Assembly (NCBI GenBank): GCA_035505655.1
Contig: DATJQP010000020.1
Location: 9,793-73,792 of the forward strand
From: JAGVPT01 sp035505655
GTDB taxonomy: Bacteria; Bacteroidota; Ignavibacteria; UBA10030; UBA8401
DNA: 64,000 bases
Reading direction: 5' to 3'
The translations under genes were made by a program, and so were the position numbers. Positions within the stretch are counted from its first letter, which is position 1; each line of letters opens with the position of its first letter. The notes beneath the pieces were generated by a model. That model made no database searches. It saw only the letters and a program-made list of their open reading frames with translations, and was not told the origin of the DNA. Positions 9,000 to 16,693 of the stretch are shown one piece after another.

Positions 9000-9419
9000 T
9001 CAGTCGATCGTGCGGGTGAAGAGTTCGATATCATTTCGTTGCGTCCATCCCCTGTTGCCCCAGAAGGAGATGCCAGGCTTGTTCGTGGCGTGGACAAAGA
9101 GATGGCACTTCATGATCCCCAACTTTTTCAACGCGAGGATCACCTGCTCGGAAAGGAGCCGACCTGTCCCCTTTCCCCGGTATCCGGGAGTCACGGCAAG
9201 ATGGTGGAGAAATCCCCTCCGGCCGTCGTGTCCCCCAAGGACCGCGCCGACAATTGAGTCCCCGCTCTTCGCCACAAAGCTCATCCCCGGGTTTCGCGAG
9301 AGATAGGCCTCGATCGCACCGCGTGTGTCGGAACGATCGGTGGTAATCCCCTCGGTGCTTTTCCAAAGTGCCATAACCTCATCATAATCTGACGCTTGCA
9401 TCGGACGGATCTCTATCAT
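9000..9419 (-). CDS. GNAT family N-acetyltransferase
   Basis: A 139-residue Gcn5-type acetyltransferase. It starts MIEIRPMQASDYDEVMALW, carries a central beta-strand block SIVGAVLGGHDG, and has the acetyl-CoA pyrophosphate loop in the form VTPGYRGKGTGRLL (R/Q-x-x-G-x-G/A) near residues 75-90, followed by ALKKLGIMKCHLFVHATN and SFWGNRGW, as in RimI/YhbS-type enzymes. The substrate (small molecule or protein N-terminus) cannot be told. A TTG at 9434 would add five residues; ATG 9419 is preferred because the domain begins there. Single gene. Confidence 0.85.
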   Translation of the reverse strand: MIEIRPMQASDYDEVMALWKSTEGITTDRSDTRGAIEAYLSRNPGMSFVAKSGDSIVGAVLGGHDGRRGFLHHLAVTPGYRGKGTGRLLSEQVILALKKLGIMKCHLFVHATNKPGISFWGNRGWTQRNDIELFTRTID

Positions 9420-9580
9420 AGAAACTCGGCTCAATGTCGGGATTTCGGAAATATTGCGGATGACGAATCCTCCATAAGCTAAATTATTGGGGGCCGAGAT
9501 GCAATGCGCTAACCGACTATGCAGGCGGATTATATGGGGGATCGGCGCAGCGCTTCCGCGTGTTGAATGAAACGAAGGCG

Positions 9581-9606
9581 CGGTTTGGGCCGTTAAGCCT
9601 AAACCG
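9581..9606. repeat. Perfect 10-bp stem inverted repeat
   Basis: CGGTTTGGGC and GCCTAAACCG pair over ten positions (one G-U) around a six-base loop, about 60 bases before the lipoprotein start. There is no T-run on either side, so it is not an obvious terminator; it could be a REP-like or regulatory hairpin. Confidence 0.4.
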
Positions 9607-9667
9607 GCAGCGGGTGTCCAACCAATAAGTCAATCACATGGTCTTTTTTGAAGGGAGCGAAGGAACA

Positions 9668-10198
9668 ATGAAACGCGTTACATGGGCGGCCGTTCTCCTC
9701 GCAGTCTCTCTCGTTGCAGGAGGATGCACGGCAGATCGATATGCCAGGTACGAAAGGAATCGACATCCAAGACCCGACACACTCGCGATGCTGAAATCTC
9801 AGGACGTGATCTCGATGTCCAAAGCGGGAGTCAGCGACAGCCTTATCATTTCGATGCTTGCGGTCACCGATTCGAGATTCCAACTGAAGCCGCAGGACGT
9901 TATCGACCTCAAGAACGCCGGAGTGAGCGATCGGGTTATCGACGCGATGCTCTATTCGGCACAGGCACCTGAGGAGGCGGTCAGGTCCGGCGATCACGAA
10001 TATGCATATCCTCCATACTACGATTGGTACCCCGGGTATTATCCGTACTGGTACTATCCGTACTGGTACTATCCATCGTTCTCCTTCGGATGGGGGTTTC
10101 GGTATCATTATCCGACATACATCCACCGCCAATCGTACGGGGGCTTTTATGGGCATTTCGGCGGGAGAGGATCAGCTCCGCAGGGTCGACATCGGTAG
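9668..10198 (+). CDS. Tyr/Trp-rich lipoprotein of unknown function
   Basis: A 176-residue predicted lipoprotein: signal peptide with LLAVSLVAGGC lipobox. Residues ~40-105 contain two related helical repeats (SQDVISMSKAGVSDSLIISML and PQDVIDLKNAGVSDRVIDAML), a pattern seen in other Bacteroidota lipoproteins. The C-terminal half is extremely Tyr/Trp/Pro-rich (PYWYYPYWYYPS), encoded by a perfect 15-base tandem duplication at 10043-10057 and 10058-10072, then a Gly/His/Arg tail. GAAGGA lies just before ATG 9668. It is followed by a strong terminator, so it is probably monocistronic. Function not recognised; such aromatic repeats may bind surfaces or glycans. Confidence 0.75.
   Translation: MKRVTWAAVLLAVSLVAGGCTADRYARYERNRHPRPDTLAMLKSQDVISMSKAGVSDSLIISMLAVTDSRFQLKPQDVIDLKNAGVSDRVIDAMLYSAQAPEEAVRSGDHEYAYPPYYDWYPGYYPYWYYPYWYYPSFSFGWGFRYHYPTYIHRQSYGGFYGHFGGRGSAPQGRHR
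10043..10072 (+). repeat. 15-base tandem duplication inside lipoprotein gene
   Basis: The unit CCGTACTGGTACTAT occurs twice in a row without mismatch and encodes the repeated Tyr-Trp-Tyr-Tyr-Pro segment. Being in-frame, it can change copy number without breaking the gene. Confidence 0.85.
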
Positions 10199-10568
10199 CC
10201 GGCAGACCGGAGCTTTCAGGAGGGATCGGACCTTTTCCGATCTGGAGGGTGAAATGAAGCCCGACACGCAAAGTGCCGGGCTTTTTGTTTTCCGGAATAT
10301 CTCAGGTCTCTCATTCCGAAGCGGAGGCCTTATCCCTTTCGGGCATCCCGGAGGTTGTTCCGTCAACGGCCAGGCTAGGTAGAGGCCGATTGCTTTTCGC
10401 ATCCACTTTTTCTACCTTCTCTCGACCGCTTACAGGGAGCCCGGGCGAATCTTCACGAACGGTGCGCGACTAGGGGCGAAGGGGAATGCCCGAATCCTCG
10501 GATCATAGTCTCCCGCCAAACCGCGATCGATCCGAAGACGAAAAAGACAGAACAGGAGGTCCACTGCA
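10199..10568. other. Intergenic region, 370 bases
   Basis: Apart from the terminator at 10257-10286 no gene or RNA was recognised. The last part holds an AGGAGG at about 10554-10559, ten bases ahead of the next ATG, and presumably the promoter of the large T9SS cargo gene. Confidence 0.4.
10257..10286 (+). terminator. Rho-independent terminator after Tyr-rich lipoprotein gene
   Basis: AAGCCCGACAC and GTGCCGGGCTT form a long stem with one mismatch and a GCAAA loop, followed directly by TTTTGTTTT. It ends the transcript of the lipoprotein gene that stops at 10198. Confidence 0.85.
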
Positions 10569-13500
10569 ATGGGCACGCCTCGCATCTTCTCCCGCCCGGG
10601 TTTGATCGCTGTCGTCGCAGCCGTTCTGGTTTCCCACTCCTTCTCGTTTGCCTCCACTCACAAGCCGCGGGGGACATCCATTTCCGGCGCCGATACGACG
10701 GAGAGCTACTCGATTTATCTCATCAACGATTTTCTCGATATCGTCGGCAACAACGGTGATGGTTCCTTCAACCCGAGGACCAACAGCGCTGGCGGGGAAA
10801 TTCCTAACGGAAGCGCGCTGTACTCAATCTTCGAAGACGGCTTGGTCTGGGGTGGCTACCAAAACGGACAATTGAAGGTGGGCGGTTCGACGTACCGTCA
10901 CGGGCTGCAGCCGGGCAAGATCGTGACCCCCGGAACGGGAGGGTCCGCTCCCATTTCCGACGATCCTACGCTCTCCAAGTACCGCGTCTATCGGGTCCGT
11001 CCGGATATCAACCCATCCGTGAGTTTCGATTCCGCGAAAGCCAGGCTCGATGCCGAGCTGGCGAATTATCCCCCCCTCTTCTTTGCGACATCACAGCAGC
11101 TCTACGATCAATACATCACCGATTGGAACGAGTGGCCGGCTTCGGACGGAGCTCCGTTCTTCGACAAAAACGGAGACGGAATCTACGAGCCCTCGGTTGA
11201 TATCCCCGGCGTTCCGGGGGCGGACCAAACTCTCTGGTATGTCGCCAACGATCTCGATCCTGCGCACACGACGTTTCTTTACGGGTCGCAGCCCCTCGGT
11301 CTGGAGTTTCAGCGCACCGTTTGGGGATACAACTCGGTCGGGCCGCTCGGCCAGGCGATGTTCAGCTTTTACAGGGTGGTGAACAAGAGTGGAGCCCGGA
11401 TCGACAGCATGTACCTCACGCAATGGTCGGATCCGGATATCGGCGACGCGTCTGACGACTTTGTCGGCTGCGACTCGACGATGAGCCTCGGGTATGCCTA
11501 CAACGCGCAGGATATCGACGCGCAGTACGGCCCCTATCCGCCGGCAATCGCCTACGTTCTTCTCGGACCGGCCGTGCCGGGGAGCGCATCGGATTCCGCC
11601 CTCGTGGGTCCTTTCAAGATACGCAAGGGGTACAAGAACCTGATGATGACGTCGTTCAATTTCTTCATCAACGGAGGTACAACCTACTTCGACCCTCAGC
11701 TCGGAGACTACTCGGGAACGGTGCAATGGTACAACCTCATGAAGGGGCTCGTTGGGTCGACGGGTGCTCCGCATATCAATCCGACAACGGGGAGAGCAAC
11801 AAAATTCCCATTGTCTGGCAACCCTCTCATCGGAACCGGCTGGATCGACGGCTCTGTCGCTCCGCCCGGTGACCGAAGGATGGCTCTCAGCGCGGGCCCG
11901 ATCACGATGGCGGCAGGGGACACGGCAATCGTCGCATCGCTCCTCATCGGAGAGTGGCAAGGAACGCGGCTTCAGAATGTCGCAGCCTTGCAGGGTCTCA
12001 TCTCGAGTGCGAAATCGTTCCTCTTTGGCGGAATTGAGCTCGCGATCACTCACCCGAGTTCGCTCTACCCGCTCGGCTCCGTCGTTCCGATCCAGGGCAC
12101 TGCGAGGATTCTTGGTCTGACGCTTCAACCCTCCTGGTTTCTCGCCTCCAGGCCGGCGATGAGCTCTGCGCGGCTCGTTCAGACCGCCCCGTTCGACGTT
12201 CAGGTGGTCACGGACGTCATCGGCCATTATGTTGTTGGATTCACCGCATCGGCCGTGCCGGAGACTCTCTATGCTGCGTTTGATATTTCGTCCGACCGGG
12301 CACCGGTGGCAAATTTCATGGCCCCCAACGAGGTGACGCTGGGAGATACGATTAAGCTGGATGGTTCAGTCTCCTACGACCCTGACAAAGACTCTCTGAA
12401 ATACCAATGGAAGGTGACGGGGGATGCGCCGGGTGAGTACGCTTACCTGGCGGCCGATACGCTCCGCGGAATTCTGATGGGAGGGACGACCGCAAAGCCG
12501 GTCTATGTAGCCGACAGGATGTCGTTGCTGACGATTCAGGAGACGGTTTCCGACGCCCTCTTCTCCACAACGCTGACGAAGACCGTGCGCGTCAATCCTT
12601 CCAGGACAGCGAACATCTCGTTTGGAAAGATCTTTCCGCTTTCGTACTACTTTCAGACCGGGATCTTTGGAAGCGTCGAGATTCGTGAATTCAACTCGGA
12701 GATCTGGGCGAACGGCGTTGGGTCTCTCGCCCTTCTCGACTTTGGAGCTTCTACGACCCCGTCGATCTGGTATCCCGTGGGGATCGGACGGTTCGCGGTT
12801 CCGAACGACAGGCTCCTCATCGTCGCGGACGCCAATGTCGGGACGCAGGTGATCACGACGAACGGTGCCGGTACGGAGACAAGTGTCGTTACGCTCGACC
12901 CGGACCATTCGCTCAACCAGAAGCCCGATACGACTGCGTGGGACGTCTATTTCCAGAATCCGTATCTGCTCTTTTCCTACGGCCTCCCCGGTCTCTACGT
13001 TTACGGTCTCAGTATCCCTGGAATACCGGCCACGATCGCGCAGTACAGCAACGGGCGTCAATGGCGGAATTTTGCCGTTTCAGGCAACACGCTCTATGCT
13101 CTTCATACTCCTACTCAGGAGATGAGCATTGTGGATATCTCCGATCCGACCTCAATCCAGGGGGTCGGCGTCGTGAAACTCAATAATGCCTTCACCCTCA
13201 TCAAGATCGACGGTCAGCGGCTCTATCTTGCCGAGGCGGACACGGTCGCAGTCTACAGTATCGGCGTACCGGCGGCACCCTCACTGCTGGGGCAGCTCAC
13301 CGTGCCGAGGAAGTATCGCCCCTACAATGTTCTTACGGATATTTCGGTATCGAACAATGTGCTCCTCATGACCACGGTTGAGGGTTGCTACATCTACGAT
13401 ATGACCAATCCTGCGGCCCCCGCGGAGCTTGCCCACATGGTCACCGGGATACCGATGTCGCGCGCCTTCTACGACGGGTCACGCATGATGGTCTCGCTTT

Positions 13501-13865
13501 ACGATGCGCTCGGGACAGGGAGTGCCGACCGACCGGGCGGTGCGGGAGAGATCGTCTATACGGGACCGACCGGCGTTGCGACCACGGTGTCGCTCATTCC
13601 AGCCTCAATGACGCTGGAGCAGTGCTACCCGAATCCGTTCAACCCGAGCACCACGATCTCCTTCTCGATCCCGCGGGAGAGCGATGTCTCGTTGGTCGTC
13701 TATGATATCCTCGGAAGAGAAGTGAAAACGTTGCTCCACGGAAGGGAGAAGCCGGGAGTTTACCGGCTCTCATTTGACGGAAGCCGGCTTTCCACCGGTG
13801 TCTACTTCTATCGGCTGAAAGCCGGGACCGAAACGAGAGTCAAGAAGATGTTGTTGTTGAAGTAG
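10569..13865 (+). CDS. Large secreted T9SS cargo protein with PKD-like domain and LVIVD-like repeats
   Basis: A 1098-residue exported protein. Signal peptide at residues 1-30. The N-terminal ~450 residues (SIFEDGLVWGGYQNGQL, FDKNGDGIYEP) resemble long exported proteins of Ignavibacteria with no assigned function. Around residues 580-650 is a PKD-like Ig domain (LDGSVSYDPDKDSLKYQW). Residues ~700-1000 contain repeated beta units of the LVIVD type (MSIVDISDPTSIQGVG, CYIYDMTNPAAPAELA) that probably form a propeller. The end, LEQCYPNPFNPSTTIS to KKMLLLK, is a T9SS type A sorting domain. AGGAGG precedes the start. It is likely released to or anchored on the cell surface; enzymatic activity is not apparent. 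Confidence 0.85.
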   Translation: MGTPRIFSRPGLIAVVAAVLVSHSFSFASTHKPRGTSISGADTTESYSIYLINDFLDIVGNNGDGSFNPRTNSAGGEIPNGSALYSIFEDGLVWGGYQNGQLKVGGSTYRHGLQPGKIVTPGTGGSAPISDDPTLSKYRVYRVRPDINPSVSFDSAKARLDAELANYPPLFFATSQQLYDQYITDWNEWPASDGAPFFDKNGDGIYEPSVDIPGVPGADQTLWYVANDLDPAHTTFLYGSQPLGLEFQRTVWGYNSVGPLGQAMFSFYRVVNKSGARIDSMYLTQWSDPDIGDASDDFVGCDSTMSLGYAYNAQDIDAQYGPYPPAIAYVLLGPAVPGSASDSALVGPFKIRKGYKNLMMTSFNFFINGGTTYFDPQLGDYSGTVQWYNLMKGLVGSTGAPHINPTTGRATKFPLSGNPLIGTGWIDGSVAPPGDRRMALSAGPITMAAGDTAIVASLLIGEWQGTRLQNVAALQGLISSAKSFLFGGIELAITHPSSLYPLGSVVPIQGTARILGLTLQPSWFLASRPAMSSARLVQTAPFDVQVVTDVIGHYVVGFTASAVPETLYAAFDISSDRAPVANFMAPNEVTLGDTIKLDGSVSYDPDKDSLKYQWKVTGDAPGEYAYLAADTLRGILMGGTTAKPVYVADRMSLLTIQETVSDALFSTTLTKTVRVNPSRTANISFGKIFPLSYYFQTGIFGSVEIREFNSEIWANGVGSLALLDFGASTTPSIWYPVGIGRFAVPNDRLLIVADANVGTQVITTNGAGTETSVVTLDPDHSLNQKPDTTAWDVYFQNPYLLFSYGLPGLYVYGLSIPGIPATIAQYSNGRQWRNFAVSGNTLYALHTPTQEMSIVDISDPTSIQGVGVVKLNNAFTLIKIDGQRLYLAEADTVAVYSIGVPAAPSLLGQLTVPRKYRPYNVLTDISVSNNVLLMTTVEGCYIYDMTNPAAPAELAHMVTGIPMSRAFYDGSRMMVSLYDALGTGSADRPGGAGEIVYTGPTGVATTVSLIPASMTLEQCYPNPFNPSTTISFSIPRESDVSLVVYDILGREVKTLLHGREKPGVYRLSFDGSRLSTGVYFYRLKAGTETRVKKMLLLK

Positions 13866-13919
13866 AGGTGATGGTCGGGCCAGGATTTGGGAGGGGGGTT
13901 TGAAACGAGGTGATCGGAG

Positions 13920-14306
13920 ATGAGATCGTCGCGGATTTTTGTTTTATCACTTCTCATGGCAGCGTCTGTGGCCGGGCAGACTCCCGATACGGCGCGGGAC
14001 GCCGAAGAGCTCCATCAACTCGTCTTCCCGGGCTCCCCGAATTCGCTTTCGCGTCCCTCGCTTCTCCCGTTGCTTCGTCCCTCGGACTTCGTCATGTCGC
14101 GCGAGTTTCCGGAAAGCTCACTCGGATATCTCCTCGTTTCCCAGCCTGCCCGGGATAAAGGGGCGGACCTCTCCTGGCAGCTCAAGTTGAATTCCGCTCC
14201 CGACGATCCGCTCAGTTCCGTGAGGATGGTCCTTAGCGGGGCGAGCGCGGCGGGGGTGGCCTACCTGGCGTACCAGCACATCAAGAAGTACGGTTTCCTC
14301 AAGTAG
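13920..14306 (+). CDS. Small secreted/membrane protein of unknown function
   Basis: A 128-residue protein with a signal peptide (IFVLSLLMAASVAGQ), a Pro/Ser-rich middle and a small hydrophobic helix near residues 100-120 (VLSGASAAGVAYLAYQ) before a YGFLK end. GAGGTGATCGG stands just before ATG 13920. It sits 54 bases after the large T9SS cargo gene and is probably cotranscribed. No family recognised; the product could be a peripheral partner or a small inner/outer membrane lipoprotein-like factor lacking a lipobox. Confidence 0.6.
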   Translation: MRSSRIFVLSLLMAASVAGQTPDTARDAEELHQLVFPGSPNSLSRPSLLPLLRPSDFVMSREFPESSLGYLLVSQPARDKGADLSWQLKLNSAPDDPLSSVRMVLSGASAAGVAYLAYQHIKKYGFLK

Positions 14307-14315
14307 CCTCTCTCG

Positions 14316-14522
14316 CTATTCCAGTCCATAGGGGGCGATCTCGGGGGAACATTCCACGGTGAATTCCAAGCTGACGACCTCGTTTCCGCCTGGCTCGATT
14401 TTCAGAATCCACTTCAGCATTCCGTCGATATCGGGGGAGCTTGGATATTTCCCCGGCCCAACGGGCTCGAACGATGTGGGAACATCCGGATGAGTTGACT
14501 CCCATGCGGAAATATTCAGCGC
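14316..14522 (-). pseudogene. C-terminal relic of a DUF4139 (MuiA-type) domain protein
   Basis: Immediately after the M1 peptidase gene, in a different minus-strand frame and ending at a TAG at 14318-14316, the reading ALNISAWESTHPDV ... SPDIDGMLKWILKIEPGG ... VSLEFTVECSPEI is open. The order D-x-D-G-x-L-K-W-x-L-x-I-x-P-G-G then F-x-V-E is the usual C-terminal end of DUF4139 domains. No start codon or N-terminal portion exists upstream in this frame, where the intact M1 gene lies. It is best read as a fossil C-terminus left by a deletion or by insertion of the M1 gene. The family call is from about 65 residues. Confidence 0.45.
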
Positions 14523-16513
14523 ACAAAAGTCATCTTCTTCTGAATCCGCGTATCCCCTGCCGTAAGACGGTACACGTACACTCCGCTCGCGAGGCCTGCC
14601 GGTGACCAGGTGACTTCGTATGTACCTGCGGGTTGACGTTCACTGACAAGCCGGGCTAGCCTGCGTCCCAGGAGGTCGAAAACTTCGAGCGACACGTTTT
14701 CGATTCCGGGGAGGGAATACTCTATTCTTGTCCCCGAATTAAACGGGTTCGGATAGTTTTGTGCGAGAGTTGCGACGTTCGGCGGGATCTCCGATGATGG
14801 GTATGATCGCTTCAGAATCCAATCGTCCGGATCGAGCGATACCGTGGTCGGCTGAGTGGGCGAGGGAATGAAGAACGTCTGCGACGACGCATTGTCGAAC
14901 ACGGAAACCGTCGTATCGTACCCTGGGTATGAGAGCTTCACATCGATCGGCATCGTGAAGAAAGAGGGAGTCGCTGCCACCCCATTTTGGGTGATGGTGA
15001 GCTCGACGACGTGCGACGTGCCGGATGAACTCCATTGCCATGAATAGAGATATTCCGGGTATCCGTTACCGTAGATCCATTCATTGAAGAAATAGGCGAG
15101 GCTTCTGCCATAGACTGATTCAAAGTCCCTTTCGAGATCGCTTGTCGCCGCAGTTGCGTAGCGAAGCTGCGGGTCGCTCGCATACGCCTTCATCCCCCGA
15201 AAGAACATGGTGTCGCCGACGACATGCCGGAGCATGTGGAGAACCGTGGCTCCCTTGGAATAGATCAAGGGGGAATTGAAGAGAGTCGCCGGCGTCGAGG
15301 TATCCGGAGCGCCGATCCTGCCCCCCGCCGAGAGCGCGGTCACCATTTGGGTTTGAACGTAGCTCCGGTATGAGCTCTTTCCGTATTTCTTCTCCAGGTA
15401 CAGCGCGGTCGAGTACTGCGCGAACCCCTCATTGAGCCAGAGGTCCGACCAGGTCCGACATGTGATCATGTCCCCGAACCATTGATGGGCCAGCTCGTGG
15501 GCGACAACATTCTCGTTGAACGTCCCGAGGGAGGTCATCGTCTGGTGTTCCATCCCCCCCGATCCGAATTCGGCATGTCCGTATTTCTCTTTGATGAAGG
15601 GGTATTGGCCGAAGAGGGCGGAATAGATCGAGAGCATCTCCGGGACGCGGGAGAGACTCGCCATCGCCGCTGCGAGATCTTCCGGGATGATATAGTTCAA
15701 CACCATCATCGAATCGGTTTGCGAATAGCGATACCAGTTCGTGAATTGAGAAAAATTGGAAAGCGTCACCGAGATCAGATAGGATGCAATGGGGTAACGC
15801 TCTCGCCAATGCGTCGTCGTCCGTCCCCCCGTTTCAGGAGTGACTGAGACGAGAGTTCCCTGCGACCCAACCCTGTAGATCGAGTCGCACGTCACGTAGA
15901 TGTCGGCCGAGTCTGCTTTGTCAGTTTGATCGTTCTTGCACGGCCACCAGTCCCGCGCTCCATACGGCTCGCTCAATGTGTAGAACCATGGCACTCCGTC
16001 GTGGTGAGTGAAGACGACGCTCCCGAACCCAGTCGCGATCGGGGAGCCTTCGTAGGTGATCCGCGCCGCAAGATATTCGCCGGCATGATACGTCCTGTCG
16101 AGCGTTACCGTAAACGAGGAGGGCGCCTGGACAAACGACACCCGCACATTCCCGACGAAAATGGAATCGATCGTCATCGTGTTCATAAGGTCCAGCGTGA
16201 GCTGACTGCAGCTATCCAATCGGAAGACTCCCCCAATCGTCACCACTCCGTTGAGATACGACCTGGCAGGATCGATCGTGAGGGCGAGGCTGTCGTAGGT
16301 GACGTCGAACCAGGGGCTCGCTTCCGAGAGCGATGGGGCTTGCGTTTTCGAGAGCCATGGTTTCTCGGCCTCGAACGCGGAGATCTCATCTCCCGATCCT
16401 CCATGAGCACCGACGGAGTACTGCGCCTCCGCGATCGGAACAAAAAGTTGCCACATCAGAAAGCCGCCAAGGAGGGGCCGTAATAGTGATTTAGGAAGGG
16501 GTTTTCTCCTCAC
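14516..16513 (-). CDS. M1 family metallopeptidase with T9SS sorting domain
   Basis: A 665-residue secreted zinc aminopeptidase. Starting at GTG 16513 it has a signal peptide (RRKPLPKSLL ... FVPIAEAQ); AGGA lies upstream. The catalytic core shows the exopeptidase motif GGMEHQ, the zinc motif HELAHQWFGD and the third ligand in NEGFAQY, in the canonical M1 order. The tail from NYPNPFNSGTRIEYS to KKMTFVR is a T9SS type A sorting domain, so the enzyme probably acts on peptides at the cell surface. The open frame continues upstream to 17008 but that part overlaps the divergent gene at 16694 and has no signal-like beginning, so it is excluded. ATG 16456 is a later alternative that would leave only a short leader. 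Confidence 0.88.
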   Translation of the reverse strand: MRRKPLPKSLLRPLLGGFLMWQLFVPIAEAQYSVGAHGGSGDEISAFEAEKPWLSKTQAPSLSEASPWFDVTYDSLALTIDPARSYLNGVVTIGGVFRLDSCSQLTLDLMNTMTIDSIFVGNVRVSFVQAPSSFTVTLDRTYHAGEYLAARITYEGSPIATGFGSVVFTHHDGVPWFYTLSEPYGARDWWPCKNDQTDKADSADIYVTCDSIYRVGSQGTLVSVTPETGGRTTTHWRERYPIASYLISVTLSNFSQFTNWYRYSQTDSMMVLNYIIPEDLAAAMASLSRVPEMLSIYSALFGQYPFIKEKYGHAEFGSGGMEHQTMTSLGTFNENVVAHELAHQWFGDMITCRTWSDLWLNEGFAQYSTALYLEKKYGKSSYRSYVQTQMVTALSAGGRIGAPDTSTPATLFNSPLIYSKGATVLHMLRHVVGDTMFFRGMKAYASDPQLRYATAATSDLERDFESVYGRSLAYFFNEWIYGNGYPEYLYSWQWSSSGTSHVVELTITQNGVAATPSFFTMPIDVKLSYPGYDTTVSVFDNASSQTFFIPSPTQPTTVSLDPDDWILKRSYPSSEIPPNVATLAQNYPNPFNSGTRIEYSLPGIENVSLEVFDLLGRRLARLVSERQPAGTYEVTWSPAGLASGVYVYRLTAGDTRIQKKMTFVR

Positions 16514-16693
16514 AAAGCTTTTCGTCCTGGTTTTTGGGGTCGGGGAGGGCACATCGAAATGTAGGGAATGCGGGGGAGAAGCAAAAGGGGAAACGGGAAC
16601 GTCTCCATGTCCTGAAAGTGTTTTTCCCTCGTCCCTGCTGTTGCAAGCGAGAGCGCGAGCATCTATATTAGCACCGGAAATCGACCTTACCGG

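Noticed and set aside
11091..12227. Long antisense frame opposite the large T9SS cargo gene
   Set aside because: Extremely Arg/Asp/Val-rich, a usual by-product of GC-rich codon use, with no start signal or family; the same holds for the long antisense frames at 24794-27565, 27746-29014 and 35375-37495.
14299..14526. 75-residue minus-strand frame (MCAEYFRMG...)
   Set aside because: Arg-rich and without family features; the neighbouring frame at the same place carries the DUF4139-like ending, which is the more likely relic.
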